A DNA stretch of 64,000 nt from Agroathelia rolfsii (GCA_018343915.1 JABRWF010000005.1:3073001-3137000); one strand, 5' to 3'. Shown: positions 34,808 to 46,798, numbered from the stretch's first letter. Notes: generated by a model from the sequence alone, not told the origin. Translations and numbers: made by a program.

Positions 34808-37164
34808 TCAATACGTAAATCTGAAATCCAGCCTTCTATTCCCCTTATCTTTTGTCGTCAACAGGTACTCTTGCTTTTCCTCTGCAGTCATAGCAGACCA
34901 TATTCTATCGTGCCTCTTGTTTTTCCAGATATAGTATATCTTCGTTCCAGGGTACAGGATAACAACATTGAATATAGTCAACAGGACAAGTATGAGATTG
35001 CCGCGTTTATCTGTTGTGACACATAAGCAAATAGTCACGGTGTTTCAACAAAAAAAAAAAGGATTATCACATTGTGGAGTGTCACTAGCTTGATATATCT
35101 GCGAACCAACAACTCCACTGAGTTGTACCATCCTAGTCAAGATATGAGCCAATTACCCACATAACAATAACGCAACAAGTTCAGCGTACATATTATATAG
35201 GGATGCGCTCACGGTGCGACTGGCAACAGCGCCGGCGTTTCGAGAAGTCCACGCCACCTGGATAGGCTGTGTATAGGGGCATGATAGCAGTCCTGTAGCT
35301 AGACCCTTCACGAATGGTAGATGAGATTAAACGTAATCAAGAAAGATGACATGCTGCTACTGACGAAATACGTCCATTGATTGACATCCTTGGGCTGTGC
35401 ATACATAGCAATAATGAACGGTAACGTCCAGAGATCCTCCAGGGTTGACAAAAATGCCCTTTCTAATATGACTTCGGATACGACAGTGACCATGAACATC
35501 ATGAAGATTGCAATGACCTATATAGTTAGTTTCAGTGGGCAATTTCACTTTACTCCGGCATACGAGTCACCGTGGATGGGATTGTTAAAAGATTTGTTGT
35601 GAAGGTGTCAAAGCCGAGGTGTCGTAATGAAAGTGTCAAGTAAGTCTGAGGTGTCGATTGTGGGATACCAAACATCAACCCACTAAAAGGGGGTCAGTCA
35701 GAAATATTACAACCTAACATCATGAGCAAAAGAAGATACATTAAGTACAGGGGCCACACATCATAGTCGCAAATAGCAGTCCACAGACGTTTCGGAGTTA
35801 ATCCCTCCCTATTATGCATATCACCCTTGGAAAGAATGTTGAATACTTGATTCAAAAGTGTTTTGAGGAGACAAACTTTTGTATGATCATCTCTGAGGAT
35901 TCGGCAAACCATGATTGTCTCTTCCCGCTCACTAAACCAGCCCTTTGGGCGGAACCAAGTTTTGGTCTGCGTTGGTGATGCTGGCATGCGGAAAAATGTA
36001 GCTATCCCAAGGACCAACGTAATCAAACCTCTTTGAATAAAAATTAGGGTAGGGCATTAGATACTGAAGGAAACTACTTCACTCGATCAAGAACAACCAA
36101 GCCCATCCAGAATAACCAAACTTCCCATCCAAATGTAATATTCCATATGCCAGGAAGGAAGCAATAATGTCAACCAAGTTAAGAGACATCCAGAAGAATG
36201 TCAGCCGCAGGGGTAGTTCAGTCTTCGTGTAAAAACAAGACAGATATAAAATCAAGTCAGGAATATATCTGCATAAAATCAGCCAAGGTGTATCAAACAA
36301 ACGCGTAGTTGTTTTATCTTACCCCCCTTGCAGTAGACTAAAATAAAAAAATAAAAAAACATGGTAAGTTGAGGTGGACCGTCTCAGTGGCGTAACCAAC
36401 TAACCCTAACAGCCCACGGGTTATGAAGAATGATACCCTACCAGACAGCCAAAACTGAGAAATCGTTACAATAGCCCAAAGACACATCTGGGTAGGGATC
36501 CAGCGGTCTGGCCCAACACGCTTTGAAATCAGCTGTGATGGGAGCTCGGCGAATAGGAAGGACAGGCGGAAGATAGTGTTTCCCCAGTTGAAGTCTATGC
36601 AAAGCAAAGTAATAACGTTATGTCATCACGGACAAATAGCAAAGAGAAAGAGCCGAACCGTCTGTATTCATACGCAAATCAGGAAGAAAATTGTCCGTAT
36701 TTGCCTGACTACAAATTTTTTTGTTAAGGTTTCATTACAAAAGGTATGATTTACCTCAAGTTGCTGCGGTCCATGTTGAGTGCAGAGAAACTAATGATCG
36801 CCCAGATAAGGATTTTGATATCCATTTTTCTCACTAGAGCCTGTTATATGTCAATGAGTTTTGCACATCCATGGATGAGGAAGACCATCAAACCTTCTCT
36901 TCACCAACTGTCCATCGTGCGTTGATGTCAAATCGATGCAGATTTTCGTAATCAGATTTAGGCATGTAGAGAGGAGCAAGATCGGGGTCATCAAATACAC
37001 TGCGCCTGGTGGCTACAGCATTTGGGTCCTTCCTCATTACGACGGAAGAGCCAGTCGGTCAGACGCACCGGAGCGTCTTCGGGATCCGCTAGATCATCTA
37101 GGACTTCCTTCACACCAAATTCAGCGATCTTAGTGGAAGGAAGCTGAGGTAAGTCCTCCTTCAT
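34808..37164 (-). CDS. MFS transporter copy 4, N-terminal frameshift
   Basis: The membrane core looks complete: [79 protein letters not shown], ending [10 protein letters not shown]. The cytosolic N-terminus is broken. [17 protein letters not shown] to [10 protein letters not shown] reads well, but the next codons are out of frame relative to [16 protein letters not shown]. Compared with copy 3, five bases are missing between about 37028 and 37040. The first intron also has the weak donor GTTTGA where copies 1 and 2 have GTATA. A shorter protein could start at the ATG at 36965 ([13 protein letters not shown]), losing only the cytosolic leader. It may therefore be functional or in early decay. 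Confidence 0.75.
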
Positions 37165-37480
37165 GAGGATTATGGGAAGGTCATCTGTGGCACTCGTATG
37201 ACGAAGTGAAGCTATAGCGAGAGCAGAATCTCAGCAAGCTATTTGATATCTCTAGCGGAGTGGGAGGGGAACCACTATTAGCTATACGTTACTCATATTT
37301 ATCCAATACTAGAGAAGTAGAAGCATCCATCCATCGCACATTTTGCAGAATCTTGTCAGAGCTGCTGTCCTGGTGGTGATGAAAATATGGCGGCAGCTGG
37401 ATCCCGTGGATCAATAGCAATAGCATAGAAATGACGAGCTTCCCATTTGAAGAGGAGAAACAGGTGATATAATAGTAGTG

Positions 37481-37511
37481 TTATTTGGTGCTCAAATGAC
37501 GAGCTTGATGG
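37481..37511 (-). promoter_or_regulatory. Conserved upstream dyad, copy 4
   Basis: GTTATTTG, five bases, CAAATGAC, then GAGCTTGAT. Compared with copy 1 (CATTCG/CGAATG) both arms changed together at the inner positions, keeping the symmetry. About 330 bases before the annotated copy 4 start. Confidence 0.5.
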
Positions 37512-37893
37512 GAGCGTATACTTACGGCCGTATAAACAGAACACTGGTGCGTTATACAGGGCTCCGAGCTTGGATTCAAAGTCGACTTGGACTAGGAATA
37601 TTACAAGCCCAGATCGGCATTCATAAGGAAACACGCTCCCTTTTTTTCATGTTGTGTGTATTAACATACACAGTGTGCAATCCTGAACTAAAGACCAAGA
37701 GGTAGCCAGAACACTTGTAATGGATACAATTCAAATGTTAATATCAGTGAGGATTATAACCTTACTTTCGGAGGACTTCTTCGGATCGAGCGCCGTATGA
37801 CAAATTCCGCGGCAACCATGAGCCTGATTGAAAGCGTACGAGATGTCGAAACAGATAGAGAATCACGCAAGTTAAAAAGTGCGCTCGTAGACA

Positions 37894-37902
37894 ATCAGAT
37901 AA
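37894..37902 (+). promoter_or_regulatory. ATCAGATAA GATA-type site upstream of MFS copy 4
   Basis: A perfect ATCWGATAA match in a segment that is duplicated from the copy 3 flank, so the site was probably copied with the gene. Confidence 0.4.
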
Positions 37903-38373
37903 GGAAATTTTCGAGTGACCATAGCGCAATCACAGCATGTCCATATCATGACGTGTATCTTCTATACAAGATATTACAAAGGGCCATAGTGAACGCTCTT
38001 TTTTTCTTTTTTCTTTTTGCTTTTTTTACTATAGTTAGAATGAACCAACTTCAAGTGTAATTGGAAGTTGCAGATAAGGGTCTGCCGGTGGGCGCAGCAA
38101 ACATCGGAGTCGGGAGGCAAAACATGTCACCTGCGCACAAACAAATATCACAAACAAATAGTGGATATAGATTTCTCATCATGCAAGAGTATACAACTTG
38201 AACCGCAAGGTAGCGCTGACACAGTAGATCTTTAAAAATTCAACGTTTCAATGGGTACTTGATTGCCACAGACCGACTAACTGACTAATCGCGACGCTGC
38301 TGAATTGCTGACACTATAGCCCAAATATTTTTGACCATAAATCTTATTGACAGCATTCGTTCGGTCTAGCATA

Positions 38374-38767
38374 TCATTGGGCAAATATGAAATCAAACGT
38401 TTTATTCCCTTTGTCTTTCGTCGTTAGCAGGTACTCCTGCTTTTCCTTCGGCATCATGGTATTTCACATCCTATCATGTCATCGGTTTCAGATGTGGTAC
38501 ACCTTCATTCTGGAGTGCAGGATACACCACCGGACACTTATATTAAATCGATGAAGGTTTTTGCAATTTGGCTTGGGCATGTAGAGAGGGGCAAGATAGT
38601 GGTCGTCAAATAAACTACATTTGGTGGCTATGGAATTTGGATCCTAGCGACGGAAAAGCCAATCGGCCAAACGTGTCGGAAGGCTTTCAGAGTTCGCTAG
38701 GCTATCGTTATCCGAGACTTATTTCAACCAACTTAGTGGAAGACGGCGGCGGTGAGTTCTCTCTCAT
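38374..38767 (-). pseudogene. MFS transporter copy 5, relic lacking the membrane domain
   Basis: A short degenerate piece at the distal end of the array. The N-terminal part resembles copy 4: MRENSPPPSSTKLVE, RLADWLFRR followed by a stop, then DPNSIATKCSLFDDHYLAPL and YMPKP. It runs directly into the C-terminal end (VYHI, stops, then [18 protein letters not shown] and FDFIFAQ). The roughly 1.7 kb encoding the transmembrane body is absent, so an internal deletion joined the two ends. Several stops and missense changes show it is older than the damage in copies 2 and 4. [14 protein letters not shown] and LAPLYMPK are shared specifically with copy 4. Confidence 0.82.
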
Positions 38768-39697
38768 AAGGATCATTAGAATCATCTGCAGTGCCTCAGG
38801 CTGTGCGGCGGGGTAAGCCACAGTAACAGCACAACCCCCAACCAGAACTTTTTTTTTATCGTGACAGACCAGAAAAATGGCGAACGCCCTCATTGATTTT
38901 GTATTTGTAGGGTCTCGGATGGCTTACACGCACGGTACCTTTGACAGCACTTCGTTAAAACTACTGTCCCATGTCAGAAAACCTGTTATGTCAGTCTCTT
39001 TATGGATCTGTTCAGTACTGTATAAAACTCTAACTCCCTTGATAGGGCAATAATTTGGATGGAAAATCCGGCCAATTTTCAGGTATAGTAGTAGTGGTAC
39101 GAAACGAACCTCGTGGATCAACACCAGTAGCAGGACACACGACCCGATGCTGGATAAGCTGAAGAGTAATAATCTCGAATATTTGATTCGTCAATGCAAG
39201 CGATAAGCGCATCGATGAGCCTATGGAACTTGAAGCACATCCTCGGGCCTGTAAACGCATAAACAGAACTTTGGTCGGACACTGATTCGGAACAGAGGGC
39301 TCCGAAGTCAGAATCGATCCGGAGTGAGGCCATGGCAGTATAGCAGCATATTCGCAAGACTGGCTTTATATTATTGATGTAAATAAATTTTTAATTTTGC
39401 ACTAAGAGTCAAGAGAAATATGTGTCAGAGTCGGAATAACCAGGACTTGAATAACCAAGGGAATCATCAGCCGTACTGGACCAGTAAACGAGGATCCTTT
39501 TGCTTCTAGCACAGCCACCTCGCGTGGCACGAGTTCCGCCGCAGCCACACTACAGTGTTAGTGAACTCAACAACTCGTACTTGGACACGCGCCGTCGCAA
39601 TGTTGTCCGGATATTAGGCCCAGGATCCATCATATCCCTATTTTGCTTCACACTCTTATTGCTTCGGCGAAAATATATCTTTCCAAGTCTATTCATC
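38768..39697. other. Gap between relic copy 5 and HIR1
   Basis: About 930 bases. The part at 39100-39340 is similar to the upstream flank of copy 4 (for example GTGGATCAA..CC/G.TAGCA, and ATAAACAGAAC with AGGGCTCCGA), so it is the old flank of the relic. The rest should include the HIR1 promoter. No independent gene. Confidence 0.45.
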
Positions 39698-42600
39698 ATG
39701 CGATTCACAAAGCCTACTTGGGTCACACACAAAGGTTTACCACAGCATCATCGAGTCTTGCCTCCTCCAGAGCCCTTGACGCATCTTTCCAAGACAGTTC
39801 TGCTCGAGATGGACAAGGAAACTACAAGCCTCTCTCAATATTTTCTGTTCATGTCCATCCCGATGGCTCCCGTATCGCCACTGGTGGATTGGATGCCAAG
39901 GTCCGCATCTGGAGCACGAAACCCATTTTGAATCCTGCCTCTGAGGAGTCAGGCCGTCCACCAAAATCGCTCTGCACGTTGACTATGCATACCGGACCTG
40001 TCCTTACCGTCCGCTGGGCGCATAGCGGTCGATGGCTAGCAAGCGGCAGCGATGACACCGTCGTCATGATTTGGGATTTAGATCCGTAAGTAGGCTACCA
40101 TTCTATAGTTTTAAGATTCGCTTCAAGAAGCTATGCAAGTCTACGCATTCAATGGCTTGGACATGCCATTATTCAATGCTTACCAATTTTTACTTTTCCG
40201 TCTCGTAAAAGCACTTTTCACCCATCTACACATACGCATATGTTACAGAATACACTGACTTTCCTCCGTCCGGTGTCTATGTTTTTCTAATACTATACTG
40301 AACCTACCCACATAGGACAGCCAAGGGCAAAGTTTGGGGATCCGATGAAGTCATCGTAGAAGGTTGGAAGCCCTTGAAACGACTCCCTGGACATGAAAGC
40401 GGTACGCTGTTAACCTGATGCACTTATTACAAACCCTTAATATAATACCTGTGCTGTATAGATGTTACAGATGTTGCTTGGTCGCCTGGAGATAGGTACC
40501 TAGCATCCGTGGGACTGGACTCCAAGGTTTTCATTTGGTGCGGATACACTCTGGGTACTACTTTCACTTCTTTCTGTTGTAAATATTACTCACGCTCATA
40601 AACCCCATTCTTTTATTGCTATCAGAGAGATTGCAGAAGTTAGAGAATCATCAGGGCTTTGTAAAAGGAGTTTGCTGGGATCCTGTTGGCGAATTTATGG
40701 CAACTCAATCTGATGATCGGTCGGTCATTATTTGGCGCACAACAGATTGGGGTGTAGAGGCCGAGGTAAAGAAACCTTTCGCGGATTCTCCGGGAAGCAC
40801 GTTTTTCCGTCGTCTAAGGTATGAATAAAACGGGATTTCCTTGATACACAAGTAGTCACTTATCGATGGTCAATGCCCAGCTGGTCCCCTGATGGCGCCC
40901 ACATAACAGCGTCTAATGCGACAAACAACAACGGCTTTGTTTTCATTGCTGCTGTAATTACTCGCGGAACATGGACATCTGAAATAAGTCTTGTTGGTCA
41001 CGAGAATACAGTAGAAGTTGCGGTATGTATCACCTTTAATGATAAATCATCGTGTTTATTTGCGATTGACCCTCACTCAGGCATATAACCCACATATATT
41101 CCTTCGAGATCCATTACAACCTGTAGCAACAGCTAACATCTGCTCTGTTGTTGCTCTTGGAGCGGATGATCGATCAATTTCGGTATGGCAGACCAAGTCT
41201 GCCCGGCCACTGATTGTAGCCAAAGATGTGTTTGAACGACAAATCATGGATCTTGGATGGTAAGTTAATATCCACACCCGGATTCTCAGTCTCCTCAGAT
41301 GAAAATGCAGGTCGTGGGATGGTTTGACTCTATATGCTGTATCGTCAGATGGTACACTGGGCGCCTTCAGCTTCACACCTGAAGAACTGGTCGGCATTGC
41401 CCCACTTTCAGTGCAGGAGAAATATCTTCAGAAATTCAGCTTTAGGCCACCACCTCTCCCCGAAGGCTTCTCGCACATTGGCTCCAATACTGAGACGCAA
41501 CCGGTACCAACTACACCTGTTAACGTCGCGCCCTCCAATGGTGAGGTTATCAACAAGCTCGTCGCGAAACGTGGCAAGAAGCGTGTGACGCTGCAGAATC
41601 CCAGCGCGAGTTCCATTCCATCTGCGTCAATGAATTTTCCACCCCAGGCCAATAATCCTCCTAGTAATGGTCGTAGTGCCGCGGATAAGAGTAATACCGT
41701 TCCTTCTGTGTCCAACATGACGGAGAGTGCCAGTGCCGCTCCCTCGTTTAGAGGCGGTTTCACATCGACGCCGATCAGTGCAAGCCATTCAAGACATCGA
41801 AGCGCAAGCACAGATCCCTTTGACGTGCAGGAGATCGATCCATATGCGGTGCCCATGGATTATGACATAGATGTACCTATTAGTGCTTTGGGTGGTTTGG
41901 AAGCGAAGAGCAAATCTCGCGATGAGGCAATTGGCAAGGCACGGACGTTGGGAGGAGATCAGCCTAGACAGCCTGCGCCTAGTGTGGTGAAGGTTATTTC
42001 GGACAGTGCATATGAGGCTGGGCCGAGTCGATTGGCAGCGCCCGTTACGGGACGAGATATTTTGCCATCTCTGCCTTTGTTGACTTTCTTGTCTGCAACC
42101 GTTGAGAACTCGGATAGTGTCTTTGAAGCGAGGAACTCTGAGAACTATGGTAAGAGTCTCATCTTTTTTCTACCTAGCTGCTAATAGTGAGATTTATATG
42201 GCTTGGATAGACTCGAACGAAGTGACATTCGTCTCTTCAAACTCGTCAAAGCCTCAAATCCAATGGCTTGATTATTTGCCTTCTCCTGCTTTGGCAGTTA
42301 CAGTAACACCAACGTTCTGTGCAGTAGCCATGCGAGATGGGTCGGTGAATGTGTACTCACACACTGGTAGAAAGTATGTTGACCCCTATCAAACTGGTTT
42401 GGCTTGTTTTGCTCATATTAGGATAACGCTAGAATTATGCCTCCTTTAACTTTGGGTTCACCATGTAACACGTTGGAAAGCTCAAAAACGGCCTTGGTGG
42501 TCATTACAGCTTCGGGGCAACTTTTCTCTTGGTAATTTATCCGGGGTTGACTGTCTCTATATTCATGTTGGCTCATTATTGATGATAACAGGGATGTCAA

Positions 42601-43338
42601 AAAGCAGACATCTAACTTCCCACCAGTCTCTGTCCATCCCATCCTAGCCTTATCCTCTGACCAACGTTTCTCTAGTGTATCAATACGACCAAATGGGATC
42701 CCAATCTTGCATCTCTCAAATGGGACTGCACATACATATGACGCGGCACTGTCATGCTTCACTAAACTCGCAGATAGGTGGTACTCTGAAGGCTCCACAT
42801 TCTGGCAAGGCCGTCAGCGCTCGACAACCACGCAAACAAATGGACGCGGGGTTTTGGCATCCATTGAGGCCGCTACTATTGGCAATGGGGAGCCACCTGC
42901 AGGCGACACTCAACGGCCAACGTGGTGGGGTGCGGCGCTTAGCCTTGGTCATCTTGAGACAAGGCTCTTTGCTGCACGGGCGCTGGATAGCCCGGCGGAG
43001 TACAAACAGGCGCTGTTGGTATATGCAAGGAGGATTGCCGACGAAGGCTTTAGGGCGAAGGCGGAAGAATTGATTCGAGAGCTGTTTGGACCCTTGTACT
43101 GGAAGCCCCCGTCCGGTGGCAAGGAGGAGTCCTGGAGTCCTACTGTGCTGGGGATGGTGAAGCGGGACTTGCTCAAAGAAGTCCTCTCTATTTTTGGTAA
43201 GTCAAGACACATCGACTCTTATTCATGTGATTGAATCTAATTATACATCCTCATATCTTCGAAGCTCGAAGCAAGACGTTGACCAAGCTTGCAATGGACT
43301 GGCAAGACTTGTTGAAGAAAGCCGCAAGTGTAGATTGA
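39698..43338 (+). CDS. HIR1: HIR1/HIRA histone H3-H4 chaperone subunit
   Basis: WD40 subunit of the HIR complex, which deposits H3-H4 outside replication and represses histone genes; nuclear. The start MRFTKPTWVTHKD is the family's usual opening, spliced to SSARDGQGNYKPLSIFSVHV. WD repeats follow (RIATGGLDAKVRIWS, WLASGSDDTVVMIWDLD, YLASVGLDSKVFIW, CWDPVGEFMATQSDDRSVIIW, VVALGADDRSISVWQ, LTLYAVSSDGTLGAFSF). A disordered middle with KRGKKRVTLQNPS resembles the Asf1-binding B-domain. The C-terminal HIRA domain shows QWLDYLPSPALAVTVTPTFC, KTALVVITASGQLFSWDV, GVLASIEAATIGNG and LGHLETRLFAARAL, ending DWQDLLKKAASVD. One early intron is about 230 bases, longer than the others. It is followed on the same strand by BUR1. 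Confidence 0.93.
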
Positions 43339-43663
43339 TAAATGGTGGCGATGGTTGTGCACTGTCTTGTTTTATCTGGGGCTGTGTTTCATTTCCTTGG
43401 ACTTATTGTGCTGTGATGTTGTCTACTCTTTTTTGTATGAAATCTATTTCTTGGAGTATATACCATAGACATCGTTTATTGTCTTGCCAGGAGGGCGTAA
43501 GTGGGTTCATTCCATCGGCAACACAGCCACTGCACTACGTCTTGTGTCTGCCGCAACGTCCTCAGGCTCTCACCGCCAGAAACTTTACCTACTACGTGCT
43601 CGCCCTGCTTCAGTACTCTAACACCTTTTCTACTCTGTATTCTACTGCCCTTATATATGCTCC
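43339..43663. other. Gap HIR1-BUR1
   Basis: 325 bases between same-strand genes: HIR1 terminator and BUR1 promoter. T-rich, and no gene seen. Confidence 0.45.
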
Positions 43664-46600
43664 ATGTCTTCCGAGCCGGAAGAAGGCCAACTTGATGTAG
43701 ACGAGCCCCTCAAGCCAGCTGACCAACCGGCAACTACGACGAGTACAGCTGTAGCTAGTGCCTCTGTCCCCTTTCCATTCAAGAAAAAGGCAAAAGAGAT
43801 AGCACCAGCCATCTATGAACGGCCCGCAGAGGTAGAAGAAAAAATCAGGCGGGAGGAGGAACGTGCGGCTTATGTACGCTCGTACAAGCGCAAACGGCGT
43901 AGTCGATCTCCTGACTGGGACAGGCGGAAAAACTGGGAAGAAGACAGCTATGTTCCACGTCCGAATGCACCACAGACTGAAAAACGCAGGAGACAGTCTC
44001 CCGGCTCAAACCGCTCCAGATCTCGTAGTCGATCCTTGTCGAAATCCCCCAGGCAGTCGGTGGCGCATAGATTGCCTGAGGCTCACTCAAAGTCTCCCGC
44101 TGCAACGTCGTCGCGCGGCTCTGCTATTTCACCACGGCCAAGACCTTATGGTGATAGCTACAGAGACGATAGACATTGGCAACCCAGACAAGATGACCGT
44201 CGTTATATTCCCCGCGACCGGGACTATGATAGACGAGACTATAGGGATAGGGACTATAACAGAGACTATGCGCGAGACGTCTACAGGGACAGAGACTATG
44301 ACAGAGTGACGTCTTATGATGATAGAGCGTATGGGCGAGGGAGAGATATGGACCGAGAATGGCGACCGGAGGATGGTGGTCGTCACGCATATGAATATCT
44401 GGACTATAGCAGGCAGTATGACCACCATGCTGAATATAGGGCAGCGGACGACTGGCGGTTCAGAGAATATGACGCCTATCAGCCCAGATCTCCGGCGTAT
44501 CGTCCAGTCTCCCCACAAGCTGACCTCCCACAAGGCCGTGAGCATGACTCATATCCACCCGCGCCTGTTTCACCTCATGGTCTCGTTTCTCCCCCTCCCG
44601 CCTCCTCTCTTGAGCCCAGCCAAGCCCAGGCTCCTGCTACTTCGTCTGTTCCTTCGACTACACCTGTTGTGTCCGTAGCTTTGCCTAACCAAGTGGATCT
44701 GAACAAGCACCAACCCCCAGCGCCACGTGGTCATCCGTCACCAACACCATTGCCTACACCCACATTGGCTGTCACTCGTGTTGATGATGATGAGGATGGA
44801 CAGGTTGCTGACAAACCCATCACCCTCCCTAAATCGCTCAAGGCAAGACGCAAGCCTGTGCACTTGTCGCGTGCCGAAGAAGAGAAAAATTATGGGCGCA
44901 TCTTTGTGGGCTGTGGCGAGAAGAGTGATTACACAATGACAACCAAATTGGGTGAGGGAACGTTTGGGTATGTGCATTAATGAACTTTTCTCCATTGCTC
45001 GTTTTCTGATTATTTTAAAGTGAGGTACACAAAGCCATCCAGGAACGAAGTAGTCGAGCCGTCGCACTTAAGCGTATATTGATGCACAACGAACGAGAGG
45101 GAATGCCCGTTACAGCCCTAAGAGAGATCAAGATTTTGAAGGCGCTGAAACATCCTTCTATCATCGAACTGCTGGATATGTTCGTCGTTCGTGGTAAGTA
45201 TGCTTAATATCGTGCTCTTGTTTAGTATCTTATTGGTGCTTTAGGTCCTCCTACACAAAAAAATAAAGATGGCACTGGCGGATCCGGCCTGTCTGTATAC
45301 ATGATTTTCCCCTATATGGACCACGACCTCGCAGGTCTTCTGGAAAACGAGAGGGTCACTCTCATACCGAGTCAAGTCAAGCTCTATATGCGTCAGCTAC
45401 TTGAAGGCACAGCTTACATGCATCGTGTTAGTAGCCTTGCTTTCCTGGTGTTATGTTGGGCGATACTTACGAGCTTTATCCAGAACCATATCTTGCATCG
45501 AGATATGAAAGCGGCAAACCTTCTGATATCTAACAAAGGGGAATTACGTATCGCAGACTTTGGTCTTGCCAGGGCGTACGATCCGGAAGTGGCCGTGCGA
45601 TGGCGTAACGGACAGCAATACAGCGAGTCGACGAACGGGACAGCAGGTGCTAGGGACAAAGACCGCAAGTACACCAACTGCGTCGTAACTCGGTGGTATC
45701 GACCTCCCGAGCTTCTTCTTGGTGCTAGACATTATGGTGGGGAGATTGATATATGGGGAGTTGGGTGTGTATTTGGAGAGATGTTCACGCGCAAGCCAAT
45801 TCTCCCCGGAACGTCCGATATCGACCAACTGGACAAGATCTGGCAACTCTGCGGATCACCAAATCAACATAATTGGCCAAATTATGATGAGCTACCCGGC
45901 TGCGAGGGTCAGAAGAAGTGGCCTACATACCCCCGAAAAGTTAAAAAGATCTATGCCGAGAGGTTAGTTGTATTCGTAATCCCCCGATGGCAAAGCTGAA
46001 GAGTTGTGAAATGTCTCAAGTGTTGGATATGAGCCCGCCGACTTGCTTGACAAGCTGTTAACGTGCAACCCCCGTGACCGCATAACGGCGGAACAAGCTT
46101 TGGATCACGACTATTTCTGGACGGACCCACTTCCGGCTGATCCCAAAACGTCAGTAACCCTTGTATTGATATGCACTACCCTGTCCTAACTGTTATGTAG
46201 CCTACCTACCTACGAGCCATCCCACGAAATTGACAAGCGAAGCCGTCGTCCTCCCATGCCCATGCCTATGCCTGGGCCACCCCAGAACTATGTGCAGCCT
46301 ATGGGACGAGGGCCCCCTATGCCAGGACCTATAAACATGGGCGTTCCTCCTCCGGGACATATGGGTGGGGTACCACCGGTTCTCATGGGTGGTGTCCCGC
46401 CCCAAATGCATATGGGCGGTCCCCCCATGCCAATGCCAATGCCAATGCCGATGCCGATGCCTCCCGGTCAGGGCTATCCGATACCAGGTCCTCCGCCATC
46501 TGGCCAAGGCTATCCAATGCCAGGTCCTCCGCCATCTGGCCAAGGCTATCCAATGCCAGGCCCTCCCCCACCTGGCCAACGCATGCCATATAATGCACCT

Positions 46601-46798
46601 AGTATGAGGCAATTACCTCAGCAGCAGCCTGGTGTCGGCCGTGTGTGGGATCCTAGCGGGATGTCAGCCATAAATGGGGGCAGCAGACCGGGAAATTTGC
46701 CCTTTCGGCCGGGTGGTATTCCACCACCGCTTGGTCGTGGAGGGCGCGGGAGACCTCCTCAAAATCAACCAGACGGGCCATCATTACATTATGGCTGA
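43664..46798 (+). CDS. BUR1: BUR1/CDK9-type cyclin-dependent kinase
   Basis: A P-TEFb-like kinase that phosphorylates RNA polymerase II and elongation factors. The start [15 protein letters not shown] leads to a long Arg/Ser/Asp/Tyr-rich tail with RDRDYDR-type repeats and a Pro-rich segment. The kinase domain begins [20 protein letters not shown], with VALKRIL, the cyclin-contact helix [13 protein letters not shown] (CDK9's PITALRE), [20 protein letters not shown] and the T-loop [17 protein letters not shown]. It continues [29 protein letters not shown] and [17 protein letters not shown]. The C-terminus is a Pro/Met/Gly-rich tail with a 12-residue tandem repeat. The N- and C-terminal extensions are longer than in yeast Bur1. 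Introns near 44967-45019, 45195-45244, 45427-45481, 45965-46019 and 46150-46200. Confidence 0.92.
46424..46580 (+). repeat. In-frame tandem repeats in the BUR1 C-terminal tail
   Basis: A run of CCAATG-type hexamers encodes (MP)n, followed by three copies of a 36-base unit encoding [12 protein letters not shown]. The 36-base copies are almost identical in DNA, so the expansion is recent. Both keep the frame. Confidence 0.8.

Larger units (their letters stand above)
37165..38373. other. Upstream region of MFS copy 4
   Basis: About 1.2 kb. It holds a dyad block (37481-37511), a GATA-type site (37894-37902) and stretches similar to the flank of copy 3, for example the AATCAC...AAGTTA...GCGC..AATCAGATAAGG series. 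No independent gene is supported. A T-rich run lies near 38000-38030. Confidence 0.5.

Noticed and set aside
24915..38767. Large repeats as a transposable element
   Set aside because: The repeated unit is a transporter gene with its flank; no terminal repeats, transposase or reverse transcriptase was seen.
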